Source: Pseudomonas huaxiensis (lineage in GTDB: Bacteria; Pseudomonadota; Gammaproteobacteria; Pseudomonadales; Pseudomonadaceae). Taken from it: DNA of 38,210 nucleotides. The stretch is taken from contig NZ_QKVL01000048.1 of NCBI RefSeq assembly GCF_003231275.1, positions 1 to 38,210 on the forward strand, given 5' to 3'. Below are positions 7,959 through 15,418 of the stretch, one piece after another. Numbering within the stretch: the first letter of the stretch is position 1; each line of letters starts with the position of its first letter. The position numbers and the translations under genes were made by a program. Below the pieces are notes generated by a model. It was not told where the DNA came from. It saw only the letters and a program-made list of their open reading frames with translations, and did no database searches.

Positions 7959-9230
7959 TCAGCCTTCGTGGCTGATATGACCATCCACCACCGTGAAGCG
8001 CACCGCGCCCGGCAGACAGTGGCCGATGAACGGGCAGTTGTCGCCTTTGGAGCGCCATTGCTCGCCCGCCACGGTGGAGGCTTGCGGATCGAAGAGCACC
8101 AGATCCGCCGCCGCGCCGACACGCAGTTCACCCGCCGGCAGGCGCAACGCCGCCGCAGGACCAGCGGACAGCCGCTGGAGCAAGGTCGGCAGGTCGAGCA
8201 GGCCGTCTTCCACCAGGGTCATGGCCAGCGGCAGCAGCAGTTCGACACTGCTGATACCTGGCTCCGTAGCACCGAACGGCGCCAGCTTGGCGTCACGCTC
8301 ATGGGGCTGGTGATGGCTGGAAATCGCCTGGATAACCCCGGACTTCACCGCTTCGCGCAGGCCGTCGCGGTCAGCGCGGGTGCGCAGCGGCGGTTGCACG
8401 TGGTACAGGCTGGAGAAGTCCACCAGCGCTTCATCGGTGAGGATCAACTGGTACAGGGCGACGTCGGCCGTGACCGGCAGACCGCGGGCCTGGGCCTGGG
8501 CGATCAGTTGGGCGCCGCGGGCGCTGGTCAGTTGGCTGAAGTGCGCACGCACGCCGGTTTGTTCCACCAGCAGCAGGTCGCGGGCGAGGGCCACGGTTTC
8601 GGCGGTTTCCGGGATGCCCGGCAGGCCGAGGAAGCTGGCCATCGCGCCTTCGTGCGCCAGGCCGCCGTTGGCCAGGTCGCGGTCCTGGGAGTGGAAGATC
8701 ACCGTCAGGTCGAAGGTGGCGGCGTATTCCAGTGCCCGGCACAGGGTGCGGGTGTTGCGGAAGCTTTCCAGGCCGTTGCCGAAGGCGACGCAACCGGTGT
8801 CGCGCAGGGCCACCAGCTCGGCCAGTTGCTCGCCTTCCAGACCCTTGCTCAGGGCGCCGATCGGGAACACCTTGGCATGGCCGGCTTCGCGGGCGCGGTC
8901 GAGGATCAGTTCGGCGACCGCCGAGGTGTCCAGCACGGGCTTGGTGCGCGGCGGGCAGCACAGGCTGGTGACGCCACCGGCAGCAGCGGCGCGGGTTTCG
9001 CTGGCGATGGTGCCCTTGCGGCTGTAGCCGGGCTCGCGCAGCGAGACGCTGAGGTCAACCAGGCCAGGCGCGGCGACCAGGCCCTTGGCGTCGAGGTTGC
9101 GGGCAGCGCTGAAGCCGGCCGGGGCGGCACCGATGGCAACGACCTTGCCGCCATCGATGTGCAGGTCGGTGACCTGGTCCAGGCCGCTGTTGGGGTCGAT
9201 GACCCGGGCGCCGAGGATACTGAGGGTCAC
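7959..9230 (-). CDS. pyrX: Inactive dihydroorotase-like subunit of aspartate transcarbamoylase (PyrC'/PyrX)
   Basis: This 423-residue protein has the amidohydrolase dihydroorotase fold but has lost the metal site. The usual DxHxHxR motif reads DLSVSLREPG here, so both histidines are serines. The motif around the catalytic Asp (normally DHAPH) reads SSHHQPH. In Pseudomonas such a protein does not make or use dihydroorotate but is needed to assemble active aspartate transcarbamoylase with PyrB as a dodecamer. The start is GTG at 9228-9230, overlapping the pyrB stop as GTGA, so the two are translationally coupled. That coupling fits a 1:1 structural role. A working dihydroorotase must be encoded elsewhere. 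Confidence 0.95.
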   Translation of the reverse strand: MTLSILGARVIDPNSGLDQVTDLHIDGGKVVAIGAAPAGFSAARNLDAKGLVAAPGLVDLSVSLREPGYSRKGTIASETRAAAAGGVTSLCCPPRTKPVLDTSAVAELILDRAREAGHAKVFPIGALSKGLEGEQLAELVALRDTGCVAFGNGLESFRNTRTLCRALEYAATFDLTVIFHSQDRDLANGGLAHEGAMASFLGLPGIPETAETVALARDLLLVEQTGVRAHFSQLTSARGAQLIAQAQARGLPVTADVALYQLILTDEALVDFSSLYHVQPPLRTRADRDGLREAVKSGVIQAISSHHQPHERDAKLAPFGATEPGISSVELLLPLAMTLVEDGLLDLPTLLQRLSAGPAAALRLPAGELRVGAAADLVLFDPQASTVAGEQWRSKGDNCPFIGHCLPGAVRFTVVDGHISHEG

Positions 9231-10231
9231 TGGGCGTTCTCCTGCTCGAATTGACGTTGGGCGTTCTGCCCGCTCATGGCCATGGACAGCACCGCCATGC
9301 GGACGGCGATGCCGTAGGTAACCTGATTGAGGATCACCGAATGGGCGCCGTCGGCCACCGCCGACTCGATTTCCACGCCGCGGTTGATCGGGCCCGGGTG
9401 CATGACGATGGCATCCGGCTTGGCGCCGGCCAGGCGCGCGGTGGTCAGGCCGAACAGGCGGTAGAACTCACCTTCGCTGGGCAGCAGGCCGCCGGCCATG
9501 CGCTCACGCTGCAGGCGCAGCATGATCACCACATCGACGTCCTTCAGGCCTTCTTCAAGGTTGGTGTAGACCTTCACGCCGTACTGCTCGATACCGATCG
9601 GCAGCAGGGTTTTCGGGCCGATTACGCGGATGTCCGGGCAACCGAGGGTCTTCAGCGCGAGCATGTTCGAGCGCGCGACCCGCGAGTGCAGGATGTCGCC
9701 GACGATGGCCACCGACAGGTTTTCGAAGCCGCCCTTGTGCCGACGAATGGTCAGCATGTCGAGCATGCCCTGGGTCGGGTGGGCGTGGCGGCCGTCACCG
9801 CCGTTGATGATCGCCACTTCCGGGCAGACGTGCTCGGCGATGAAGTGGGCCGCGCCGGAGTCGCCGTGGCGGACCACGAACATGTCGGCGGCCATCGCTT
9901 CGAGGTTGCGCAGGGTGTCGAACAGGGTTTCGCCCTTGCTGGTCGAGGAGGTCGACACGTTCAGGGTGATCACGTCCGCCGACAGCCGCTGGGCGGCCAG
10001 TTCGAAGGTGGTGCGGGTGCGGGTGGAGTTTTCGAAGAACACGTTGCAGACGGTCTTGCCGCGCAGCAACGGGACTTTTTTCACCGCCCGGGCGCCGACT
10101 TCGAGGAACGAGTCAGCGGTGTCGAGGATTTCGGTGAGCAGCTCGCGGGGCAGGCCGTCGAGCGAGAGGAAGTGGCGTAGCTGGCCCTGGTCATTGAGCT
10201 GCAGCGGGCGCTTGGCGTCGAGTGGCGTCAT
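9227..10231 (-). CDS. pyrB: Aspartate carbamoyltransferase catalytic subunit
   Basis: This 334-residue enzyme joins carbamoyl phosphate and aspartate to give N-carbamoylaspartate, the first committed pyrimidine step. The carbamoyl-phosphate loop FFENSTRTRTTFE lies near residue 65, the second loop STSKGET near residue 95, and the HPTQ and HPGPINRG motifs follow. It is longer than E. coli PyrB (about 310) because of an N-terminal extension typical of Pseudomonas, where nucleotides bind to PyrB itself. There is no pyrI here. It is preceded by pyrR (12-bp gap) and overlaps pyrC' by 4 bases. Confidence 0.98.
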   Translation of the reverse strand: MTPLDAKRPLQLNDQGQLRHFLSLDGLPRELLTEILDTADSFLEVGARAVKKVPLLRGKTVCNVFFENSTRTRTTFELAAQRLSADVITLNVSTSSTSKGETLFDTLRNLEAMAADMFVVRHGDSGAAHFIAEHVCPEVAIINGGDGRHAHPTQGMLDMLTIRRHKGGFENLSVAIVGDILHSRVARSNMLALKTLGCPDIRVIGPKTLLPIGIEQYGVKVYTNLEEGLKDVDVVIMLRLQRERMAGGLLPSEGEFYRLFGLTTARLAGAKPDAIVMHPGPINRGVEIESAVADGAHSVILNQVTYGIAVRMAVLSMAMSGQNAQRQFEQENAQ

Positions 10232-10243
10232 CGCGGGGGACTC

Positions 10244-10762
10244 TTAAAGGGCGGAAGCGGAGGCGAGGTCCTGGCGCTCGAGGACGAGCGGCGCGGGGCC
10301 GAGCAATTTTACCCGTTCATGGGCGGCCAGCGACAGGGTGGCGCCGACCACGTTCGGCCGGATCGGCAGTTCGCCGGCGTCCAGGTCGAGCAGGCAGACC
10401 AGGGTCACGCTGGCCGGGCGGCCATAGTCGAACAGTTCATTGAGGGCGGCGCGGATGGTCCGGCCGCTCATCAGCACGTCGTCCACCAGCACCAGGTGCT
10501 GGCCTTCGATCTCGAACGGCAGCTCGGACGGGCGCACCTGCGGGTGCAGGCCGTTCTGGCTGAAATCGTCGCGGTAGAACGAAACATCGAGGGTGCCGAG
10601 GGCGGCGTCGCTGCCCAGTTCGTCCAGCAGCGCCTTGGCGACCCAGACGCCGCCGGTACGGATACCGATGTAGCGGGGTTCGGCGATGTTGCGGCGGCTC
10701 AGATGGGCGCGAAGGTCAACGGCCATCTGCCGGATCAGTTCGGCGGGATTGGGTAGGCTCAT
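10244..10762 (-). CDS. pyrR: PyrR, bifunctional pyrimidine regulator / uracil phosphoribosyltransferase
   Basis: A 172-residue phosphoribosyltransferase-fold protein. The PRPP-binding motif LVLVDDVLMSGRTIRAAL is clear near residues 92-109. Family members convert uracil and PRPP to UMP, and in Gram-positive bacteria also bind pyr mRNA leaders. In pseudomonads PyrR is encoded directly ahead of pyrB and is thought to influence pyr expression. I saw no attenuator in the 12-bp pyrR-pyrB gap, so any regulation must act elsewhere. The start ATG has GAGGAG five bases upstream. Confidence 0.95.
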   Translation of the reverse strand: MSLPNPAELIRQMAVDLRAHLSRRNIAEPRYIGIRTGGVWVAKALLDELGSDAALGTLDVSFYRDDFSQNGLHPQVRPSELPFEIEGQHLVLVDDVLMSGRTIRAALNELFDYGRPASVTLVCLLDLDAGELPIRPNVVGATLSLAAHERVKLLGPAPLVLERQDLASASAL

Positions 10763-10810
10763 GCTTGCTCCTCAAATGGCCGGGGCAGAGGGCTGGCCCG
10801 GCTTGATACG

Positions 10811-11245
10811 TTACGACTGCGCGGGATTGGCCTCCAGCCAGCCCTGCAGCAGCAGGGCGGCGGCGATGGCATCGACCGGGTTGTCGCGATAGCTGCCACG
10901 CTGGCCGCCACGGGCCATGCGCTCGCCCTTGGCCTCGAAGGTGGTCAGGCGTTCATCGTGGGTGTGTACCGGCAGGTTGAAGCGGCCGTTCAGGCGGCGA
11001 GCGAACTTCTCGGCGCGGGCGCTCATTTCGCTGGGTGTGCCGTCCATGTTCAGCGGCAGACCGACCACCAAGGCGTCGGGCTGCCATTCCTTGATCAGTT
11101 TTTCGATCTGACTCCAGTCCGGCACGCCGTTTTGCGCCTTCAGCGTGCACAGTTCGCGGGCCTGGCCGGTGATCATCTGGCCGACGGCGACGCCAATCTG
11201 CTTGCTGCCGTAGTCGAAACCCAGCAGCAGACGAAGTTCGGCCAT
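10811..11245 (-). CDS. ruvX: RuvX/YqgF, putative Holliday-junction resolvase-like nuclease
   Basis: A 144-residue RNase H-fold protein. E. coli YqgF is linked to pre-16S rRNA 5' processing; Holliday-junction resolution is the older proposal. The N-terminal GFDYGSKQIGVAVGQ carries the first catalytic Asp, VVGLPLNMDGT the middle motif, and the C-terminal DAIAAALLLQGWL the last acidic residue. The frame is open further upstream into algH, but the ATG at 11243-11245 gives the family N-terminus. That ATG overlaps the algH stop by one base (TGATG), indicating translational coupling. Confidence 0.95.
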   Translation of the reverse strand: MAELRLLLGFDYGSKQIGVAVGQMITGQARELCTLKAQNGVPDWSQIEKLIKEWQPDALVVGLPLNMDGTPSEMSARAEKFARRLNGRFNLPVHTHDERLTTFEAKGERMARGGQRGSYRDNPVDAIAAALLLQGWLEANPAQS

Positions 11246-11814
11246 CAGGCGTGCCCCGCCTGGCTGGTGAGCAGGTGCAGGTTGATGCCGAGCTGCGCGG
11301 CGGCGGCGTCGAGGCGCAGCTCGCAGGCGATGCCAAAGAGGATTTCGGGGTCGAACGGGCAATTCAGCCAGGCGTTGTCGGCCAGTTCCGCTTCCAGCTG
11401 CCCGGCTTCCCAGCCGGCGTAGCCGAGGGTGATCAGGCTCTGGCGCGGGCCGCTGCCGTCGGCGATGGCGAACAGCACGTCTTGCGAGGTGGACAGCGAC
11501 AGGCCATCGAGTTCGATGGTGGCCTGATACGACTTCTCACTGGTGTGCAGCACGAAACCGCGGTCGGTCTGGACCGGACCGCCGATGTAGATCGGCACGT
11601 TGGCGCTAAGGGGCGACGGTTCTTCCTCGGGGCGCAATTGCTCGAGGATATCGGCCAGGTTCAGTTCCTGCGGACGATTGATCACCAGGCCCATGGCACC
11701 GTTGGCATTGTGCTCGACGATGTAGGTCAGGGTCTGCGCGAAATTCGGGTCCGCCATGTGCGGCATGGCGATCAGGAACTGGTGCTTGAGGTAAGTCGGG
11801 CTGAGGTTTTTCAT
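11245..11814 (-). CDS. algH: AlgH/YqgE family protein (DUF179)
   Basis: A 189-residue protein of the UPF0301/AlgH family. Typical segments are FLIAMPHMADPNF near the N-terminus, NGAMGLVINRP, GGPVQTDRGFVLH and LGYAGWEAGQLEAEL. The family was named from an effect on alginate production in P. aeruginosa, but its molecular role is unknown. It is nearly always next to ruvX, as here, where the stop and start codons share a base. No clear Shine-Dalgarno precedes the ATG, so the start is chosen by alignment with the family. Confidence 0.94.
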   Translation of the reverse strand: MKNLSPTYLKHQFLIAMPHMADPNFAQTLTYIVEHNANGAMGLVINRPQELNLADILEQLRPEEEPSPLSANVPIYIGGPVQTDRGFVLHTSEKSYQATIELDGLSLSTSQDVLFAIADGSGPRQSLITLGYAGWEAGQLEAELADNAWLNCPFDPEILFGIACELRLDAAAAQLGINLHLLTSQAGHA

Positions 11815-11865
11815 AGCTATGTAGTGTGGCGGCGAGGCGCTGGACTGACAAGCCGCGCCACGGCC

Positions 11866-12768
11866 TTAATTGCTCGACAGGCGGTCGCCACGGGCGAAGC
11901 GCCAGGTGCGGATGATTTCCAGTCGGTCGATGTCGTTCAGGTCGCCGGTGAACGGCGCAAAAGGCGCTGCCAGACGGACGATACGCTGCGCCGCCTGGTC
12001 CAGCAGCGGCTGGCCGGACGACTCCAGCACCAGCACCTCGAACAGCGAACCGTCGCGGTTGATCGACACCATCAGCCGCAGGCTGCCGTAGATCTGCTGG
12101 CGGCGGGCTTCGTCGGGGTAGTTCAGGTTGCCGATGCGCTCGACCTTCTTGCGCCACTCGTCTTTGTACCAGGCGCCCTTGTCGCGCATGGTCGAGGCGG
12201 CGCTGATGCGGTGGATACGCGGGCGTTTGGCGTAGAGCTGTTGTTCATTGGCCAGTTCAGCTTCGAGGCTGGCGATCTGGTCGGACAGTTGCGAGCTGTC
12301 GAAATCCGGGGTGGTGGCCTTGGGTGCCTGCTGGGGCTTGGCTTCCTTGGGGGTGTTCTGGACTTTCTGCGGCTTCGGCGCGACGGTGGTGACCACGGCC
12401 TTGGCCGGTGGCGGCGGGACGTCTTCCGTGCGCGATACCGGTGGTGGCGTGACCTTGTTGACCTTGCTGTCCTGGAACGGCGCGACTTCGGTGGTCTTCG
12501 GCACTTCGGCCTTGTCCAGCGTGCCGGCGCCCTGCTGGTTCTCCTGGGCGAGGAAATCGGCCTTCTTCGGCGCCACGTCGCTCTTGAAGGTGGCCAGGGT
12601 GATTTCCATGGTCCGGCGGATTTCTTCAGGCTTGGCGAAGGTGAAGCTCACCCCGAGGATCAGCGTCAGGTGCAACAGGGCTGCCACGAACAGGGTAAAA
12701 CCCAGGCGATCCGCCGCGCGAACGCGGGGCGGAGCAAGGTCGGCGGGGAGGTCGGCGGGAAGCGTCAT
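11866..12768 (-). CDS. tonB: TonB-like energy transducer (TonB3 type)
   Basis: A protein of about 300 residues with one N-terminal membrane segment (near FTLFVAALLHLTLILGVSF), a Pro/Lys-rich periplasmic spacer (VTPPPV, DVPPPPAK, APKPQKVQNTPKEAKPQQAP), a short coiled coil around IASLEAELANEQQ, and a C-terminal TonB domain with YPDEARRQQIYGSLRL. The frame is open to an ATG at 12831, which would add 21 residues; I prefer the internal ATG at 12768 because it places the membrane segment normally, but neither start has a good ribosome site. The P. aeruginosa gene in this position (tonB3) has been linked to twitching motility. No exbB/exbD is adjacent. Confidence 0.88.
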   Translation of the reverse strand: MTLPADLPADLAPPRVRAADRLGFTLFVAALLHLTLILGVSFTFAKPEEIRRTMEITLATFKSDVAPKKADFLAQENQQGAGTLDKAEVPKTTEVAPFQDSKVNKVTPPPVSRTEDVPPPPAKAVVTTVAPKPQKVQNTPKEAKPQQAPKATTPDFDSSQLSDQIASLEAELANEQQLYAKRPRIHRISAASTMRDKGAWYKDEWRKKVERIGNLNYPDEARRQQIYGSLRLMVSINRDGSLFEVLVLESSGQPLLDQAAQRIVRLAAPFAPFTGDLNDIDRLEIIRTWRFARGDRLSSN

Positions 12769-12867
12769 CGATAATCCAGCAGCCGGGATGAACCGGCGGA
12801 GCAGGGTGCCCAGGTCGTAAAGGACCGGCATGATAACCCACTGCGCACGGTTTCCCCTTGTCGTCGG

Positions 12868-13821
12868 TCAGCGTGCCTTGAGCTTGCGATCGATGGCGTC
12901 CATCAGTTGCGCGCCGATCTGCGTGCCGTAGGCGTTGTCGATTTCGCGGATGCAGGTCGGGCTGGTGACGTTGATTTCAGTGAGGTGCTCGCCGATCACG
13001 TCGAGGCCGACGAACAGCAGGCCCTTCTCACGCAGCGTCGGGCCGACCTGGGCGGCGATCCAGCGATCGCGTTCGGTCAGTTCGCGGGCTTCGCCGCGGC
13101 CGCCGGCGGCCAGGTTGCCGCGGGTTTCGCCGCTGGCCGGGATACGCGCCAGGCAGTACGGCACCGGCTCGCCGTCAATCATCAGGATGCGTTTGTCGCC
13201 GTCCTTGATCGCCGGCAGGTAGGCCTGGCCCATGATCTGCTGGGTGCCGTGCAGGGTCAGGGTTTCAAGAATGACCGAGAGGTTCGGGTCGCCGGCGCGG
13301 TGGCGGAAGATCGACGCGCCGCCCATGCCGTCCAGCGGCTTGAGGATGACGTCGCCATGCAGGGCCGCGAATTCGCGCAGGATGTCCGGACGGCGGCTGA
13401 CCACGGTCGGCGGCGTGCAGTGCGGGAACAGCGTGGCGAACAGCTTTTCGTTGCAGTCACGCAGGCTCTGCGGACGGTTGACCACCAGCACGCCGGCAGC
13501 TTCGGCCTGTTCCAGCAGGTAGGTGCTGTAGACGAATTCCATGTCGAACGGCGGATCCTTGCGCATCAGGATCACGTCCAGGTCGCTCAGCGGGGCGTCC
13601 TGCTCGGCGTCCAGCTCGAACCAGCGGGCCGGGTCGGCGAAGACCTTCAGCGGGCGCATGCGGCCGCGGGCTACGCCCTGGTTCTGGTAGAGATCCTGCT
13701 GTTCCATGTAGAACAGGCTCCAGCCGCGTTCCTGGGCTGCCAGCAGCATGGCCAGCGAGCTGTCCTTCTTGTAGGAGATGGACGCGATGGGGTCCATGAC
13801 AATGCCGAGGCGAACGCTCAT
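12868..13821 (-). CDS. gshB: Glutathione synthetase
   Basis: A 317-residue ATP-grasp ligase that joins gamma-glutamylcysteine and glycine, the last step of glutathione synthesis. The start MSVRLGIVMDPI is family-typical and has AGAGGA upstream; the open frame extends further but without support. Visible motifs are the DVILMRKDPPFD loop, the ATP-grasp lysine region DVILKPLDGMGGASIF and the C-terminal LTEINVTSPTCIREID. It is divergent from pilG across 207 bp and is the first gene of a seven-gene minus-strand run reaching pyrC', with small gaps throughout. Confidence 0.97.
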   Translation of the reverse strand: MSVRLGIVMDPIASISYKKDSSLAMLLAAQERGWSLFYMEQQDLYQNQGVARGRMRPLKVFADPARWFELDAEQDAPLSDLDVILMRKDPPFDMEFVYSTYLLEQAEAAGVLVVNRPQSLRDCNEKLFATLFPHCTPPTVVSRRPDILREFAALHGDVILKPLDGMGGASIFRHRAGDPNLSVILETLTLHGTQQIMGQAYLPAIKDGDKRILMIDGEPVPYCLARIPASGETRGNLAAGGRGEARELTERDRWIAAQVGPTLREKGLLFVGLDVIGEHLTEINVTSPTCIREIDNAYGTQIGAQLMDAIDRKLKAR

Positions 13822-14028
13822 CGGGGAATTTCCTCTCGGCGGCGCGGGGCCGCGGTAGCTCGAATGAAAAGTGGCGTCAGGGTGGCGCTCGCAAGGCTGG
13901 CGGTCAAGGGAAAAACGCGGCCGGGCCGGGCCCCGCCTCGGCTCGATGGAATGCACCCCATGAGTGTGCTAAAAATGCGTGGCAGGTGGCCGGCATGGCG
14001 CTACTTATCAGGTAACGGTAGAGCGAAT

Positions 14029-14439
14029 ATGGTTCAGCCCGACACGGCATTGAAGGTGATGGTGATCGACGACTCCAAGACGATTCGTCGCACCGCGGAA
14101 ATGCTGCTCAGTGAAGCAGGGTGCGAGGTCATCACGGCAATCGACGGTTTCGATGCCCTGGCCAAGATCGTCGACCACCGTCCCGGCATCATCTTCGTCG
14201 ATGTGCTGATGCCGCGCCTGGACGGCTACCAGACCTGCGCGCTGGTCAAGCACAACAGCGCGTTCAAGGATATTCCGGTAATCATGCTGTCTTCCCGCGA
14301 CGGCCTGTTCGACAAGGCCCGGGGCCGGATCGTCGGCTCGGATCAGTTCCTGACCAAACCGTTCAGCAAGGAAGAACTGCTGGAAGCGATCCGCGCCCAC
14401 GTGCCTGGTTTCGCCGCAGAAGAACAACACGCACCCTGA
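14029..14439 (+). CDS. pilG: PilG, response regulator of type IV pilus chemosensing
   Basis: A 136-residue single-domain receiver with no output domain. The acidic pair is at Asp14/15 (VIDDSK), the phosphorylation site is Asp58 (FVDVLMPR) and the conserved lysine is in TKPFSKEE. In P. aeruginosa PilG is phosphorylated by ChpA and promotes pilus extension and cAMP synthesis. The frame stays open far upstream because of the opposite-strand gshB, but the ATG at 14029 gives the family N-terminus. It is the first gene of the plus-strand pilGHIJ-chpA-chpC operon, with 47 bp to pilH. Confidence 0.96.
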   Translation: MVQPDTALKVMVIDDSKTIRRTAEMLLSEAGCEVITAIDGFDALAKIVDHRPGIIFVDVLMPRLDGYQTCALVKHNSAFKDIPVIMLSSRDGLFDKARGRIVGSDQFLTKPFSKEELLEAIRAHVPGFAAEEQHAP

Positions 14440-14486
14440 CGCCACGGCCAAGGCCGCTGGCGTCTTTTCCTTTCATGGGGAACAGC

Positions 14487-14852
14487 ATGGCCCGAATTCT
14501 GATCGTCGATGACTCGCCGACTGAAATGTACAAACTCACCGAAATGCTCGAAAAAAACGGGCACACGGTACTCAAGGCGGAAAATGGCGCCAATGGCGTT
14601 GCCCTGGCGGTCCAGGAAAAGCCCGACGCGGTGCTGATGGACATCGTCATGCCCGGCGTGAACGGTTTCCAGGCCACCCGGCAACTGAGCAAGAACCCGG
14701 AAACCTCACATATCCCCATCATCATCGTCACCACCAAGGATCAGGAAACCGACAAGGTCTGGGGCAAACGCCAGGGCGCCAGTGATTATCTGGTCAAGCC
14801 GGTGGATGAAGATGCCCTGATCAAGGTGCTCGACGGCGTCCTCAAGGGTTGA
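14487..14852 (+). CDS. pilH: PilH, response regulator of type IV pilus chemosensing
   Basis: A 121-residue receiver-only protein starting MARILIVDDSPTEMYK. Asp8/9 bind metal, Asp52 (LMDIVMPG) accepts phosphate and LVKPVDE holds the conserved lysine. In P. aeruginosa PilH opposes PilG and is thought to act as a phosphate sink that controls pilus retraction. GGGGAA lies a few bases before the ATG; an in-frame ATG four codons upstream (14475) is a less likely alternative. An overlapping TTG of the pilI frame touches its stop codon. Confidence 0.96.
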   Translation: MARILIVDDSPTEMYKLTEMLEKNGHTVLKAENGANGVALAVQEKPDAVLMDIVMPGVNGFQATRQLSKNPETSHIPIIIVTTKDQETDKVWGKRQGASDYLVKPVDEDALIKVLDGVLKG

Positions 14853-14863
14853 GCCGCGGGGCC

Positions 14864-15403
14864 ATGGGCGAATCGCTGACGGCGTTCGAGCTGCTGCTGG
14901 ACATCGACCGGCGCTGCCGCCTGCTGGCTGCCGACCTGCCGTTGCAGGAAACCCGCCTGCAATCCTGGAGTGGCATCGGCTTTCGTCTCGGCGGGCATTG
15001 CTTCGTCGCGCCTATGGGGGAAGTCGCCGAAGTGCTGCAGGCGCCCCGCCTGAGTCGTATCCCCGGAGTCAAACCGTGGGTCGCCGGGGTGACCAACCTG
15101 CGCGGGCGCTTGCTGCCGGTGACTGACCTCTGCGGTTTTCTCGGCCTGGAGCCCGCAGTAACGCGCAAGCAGCGCCGGGTGCTGGTGCTGGACCATGAGG
15201 AGCTGTTCACCGGCCTGCTGGTCGACGAAGTGCTCGGCCTGCAGCATTTCGCCCTCAACAGCCTGGAGCTGTCGCCACCTTCGCCGCTGCTGACCGGCGC
15301 CGCGCCGTTCGTCCAGGGGCATTTCCAGCGTGAGCACTGCTGGGGGATTTTCAGCCCGTTCGCCCTGGCCCAGGCGCCCGGTTTTCTCGATGTCGCGCTG
15401 TAA
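14864..15403 (+). CDS. pilI: PilI, CheW-like adaptor
   Basis: A 179-residue CheW-domain protein that couples the receptor PilJ to the kinase ChpA. The CheW pattern is clear: GHCFVAPMGEVAEVLQ, GVTNLRGRLLPVTDL and LLVDEVLGLQHF. It ends FLDVAL, close to the P. aeruginosa PilI terminus. I use the ATG at 14864, preceded by GCGGGG; a TTG at 14849 overlapping the pilH stop would add five residues. It is 15 bp before pilJ. Confidence 0.95.
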   Translation: MGESLTAFELLLDIDRRCRLLAADLPLQETRLQSWSGIGFRLGGHCFVAPMGEVAEVLQAPRLSRIPGVKPWVAGVTNLRGRLLPVTDLCGFLGLEPAVTRKQRRVLVLDHEELFTGLLVDEVLGLQHFALNSLELSPPSPLLTGAAPFVQGHFQREHCWGIFSPFALAQAPGFLDVAL

Positions 15404-15418
15404 AGGAATGCCAGACCC

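Noticed and set aside
10779..10802. GCCGGG / CCCGGC hairpin between ruvX and pyrR as a terminator or PyrR attenuator
   Set aside because: The stem is only 6 bp with a long loop and no T-run, and it overlaps the ribosome-site region; too weak to call.
12907..14028. Upstream extension of the pilG frame across gshB
   Set aside because: The extension is antisense to gshB, and the receiver domain begins right after the ATG at 14029.
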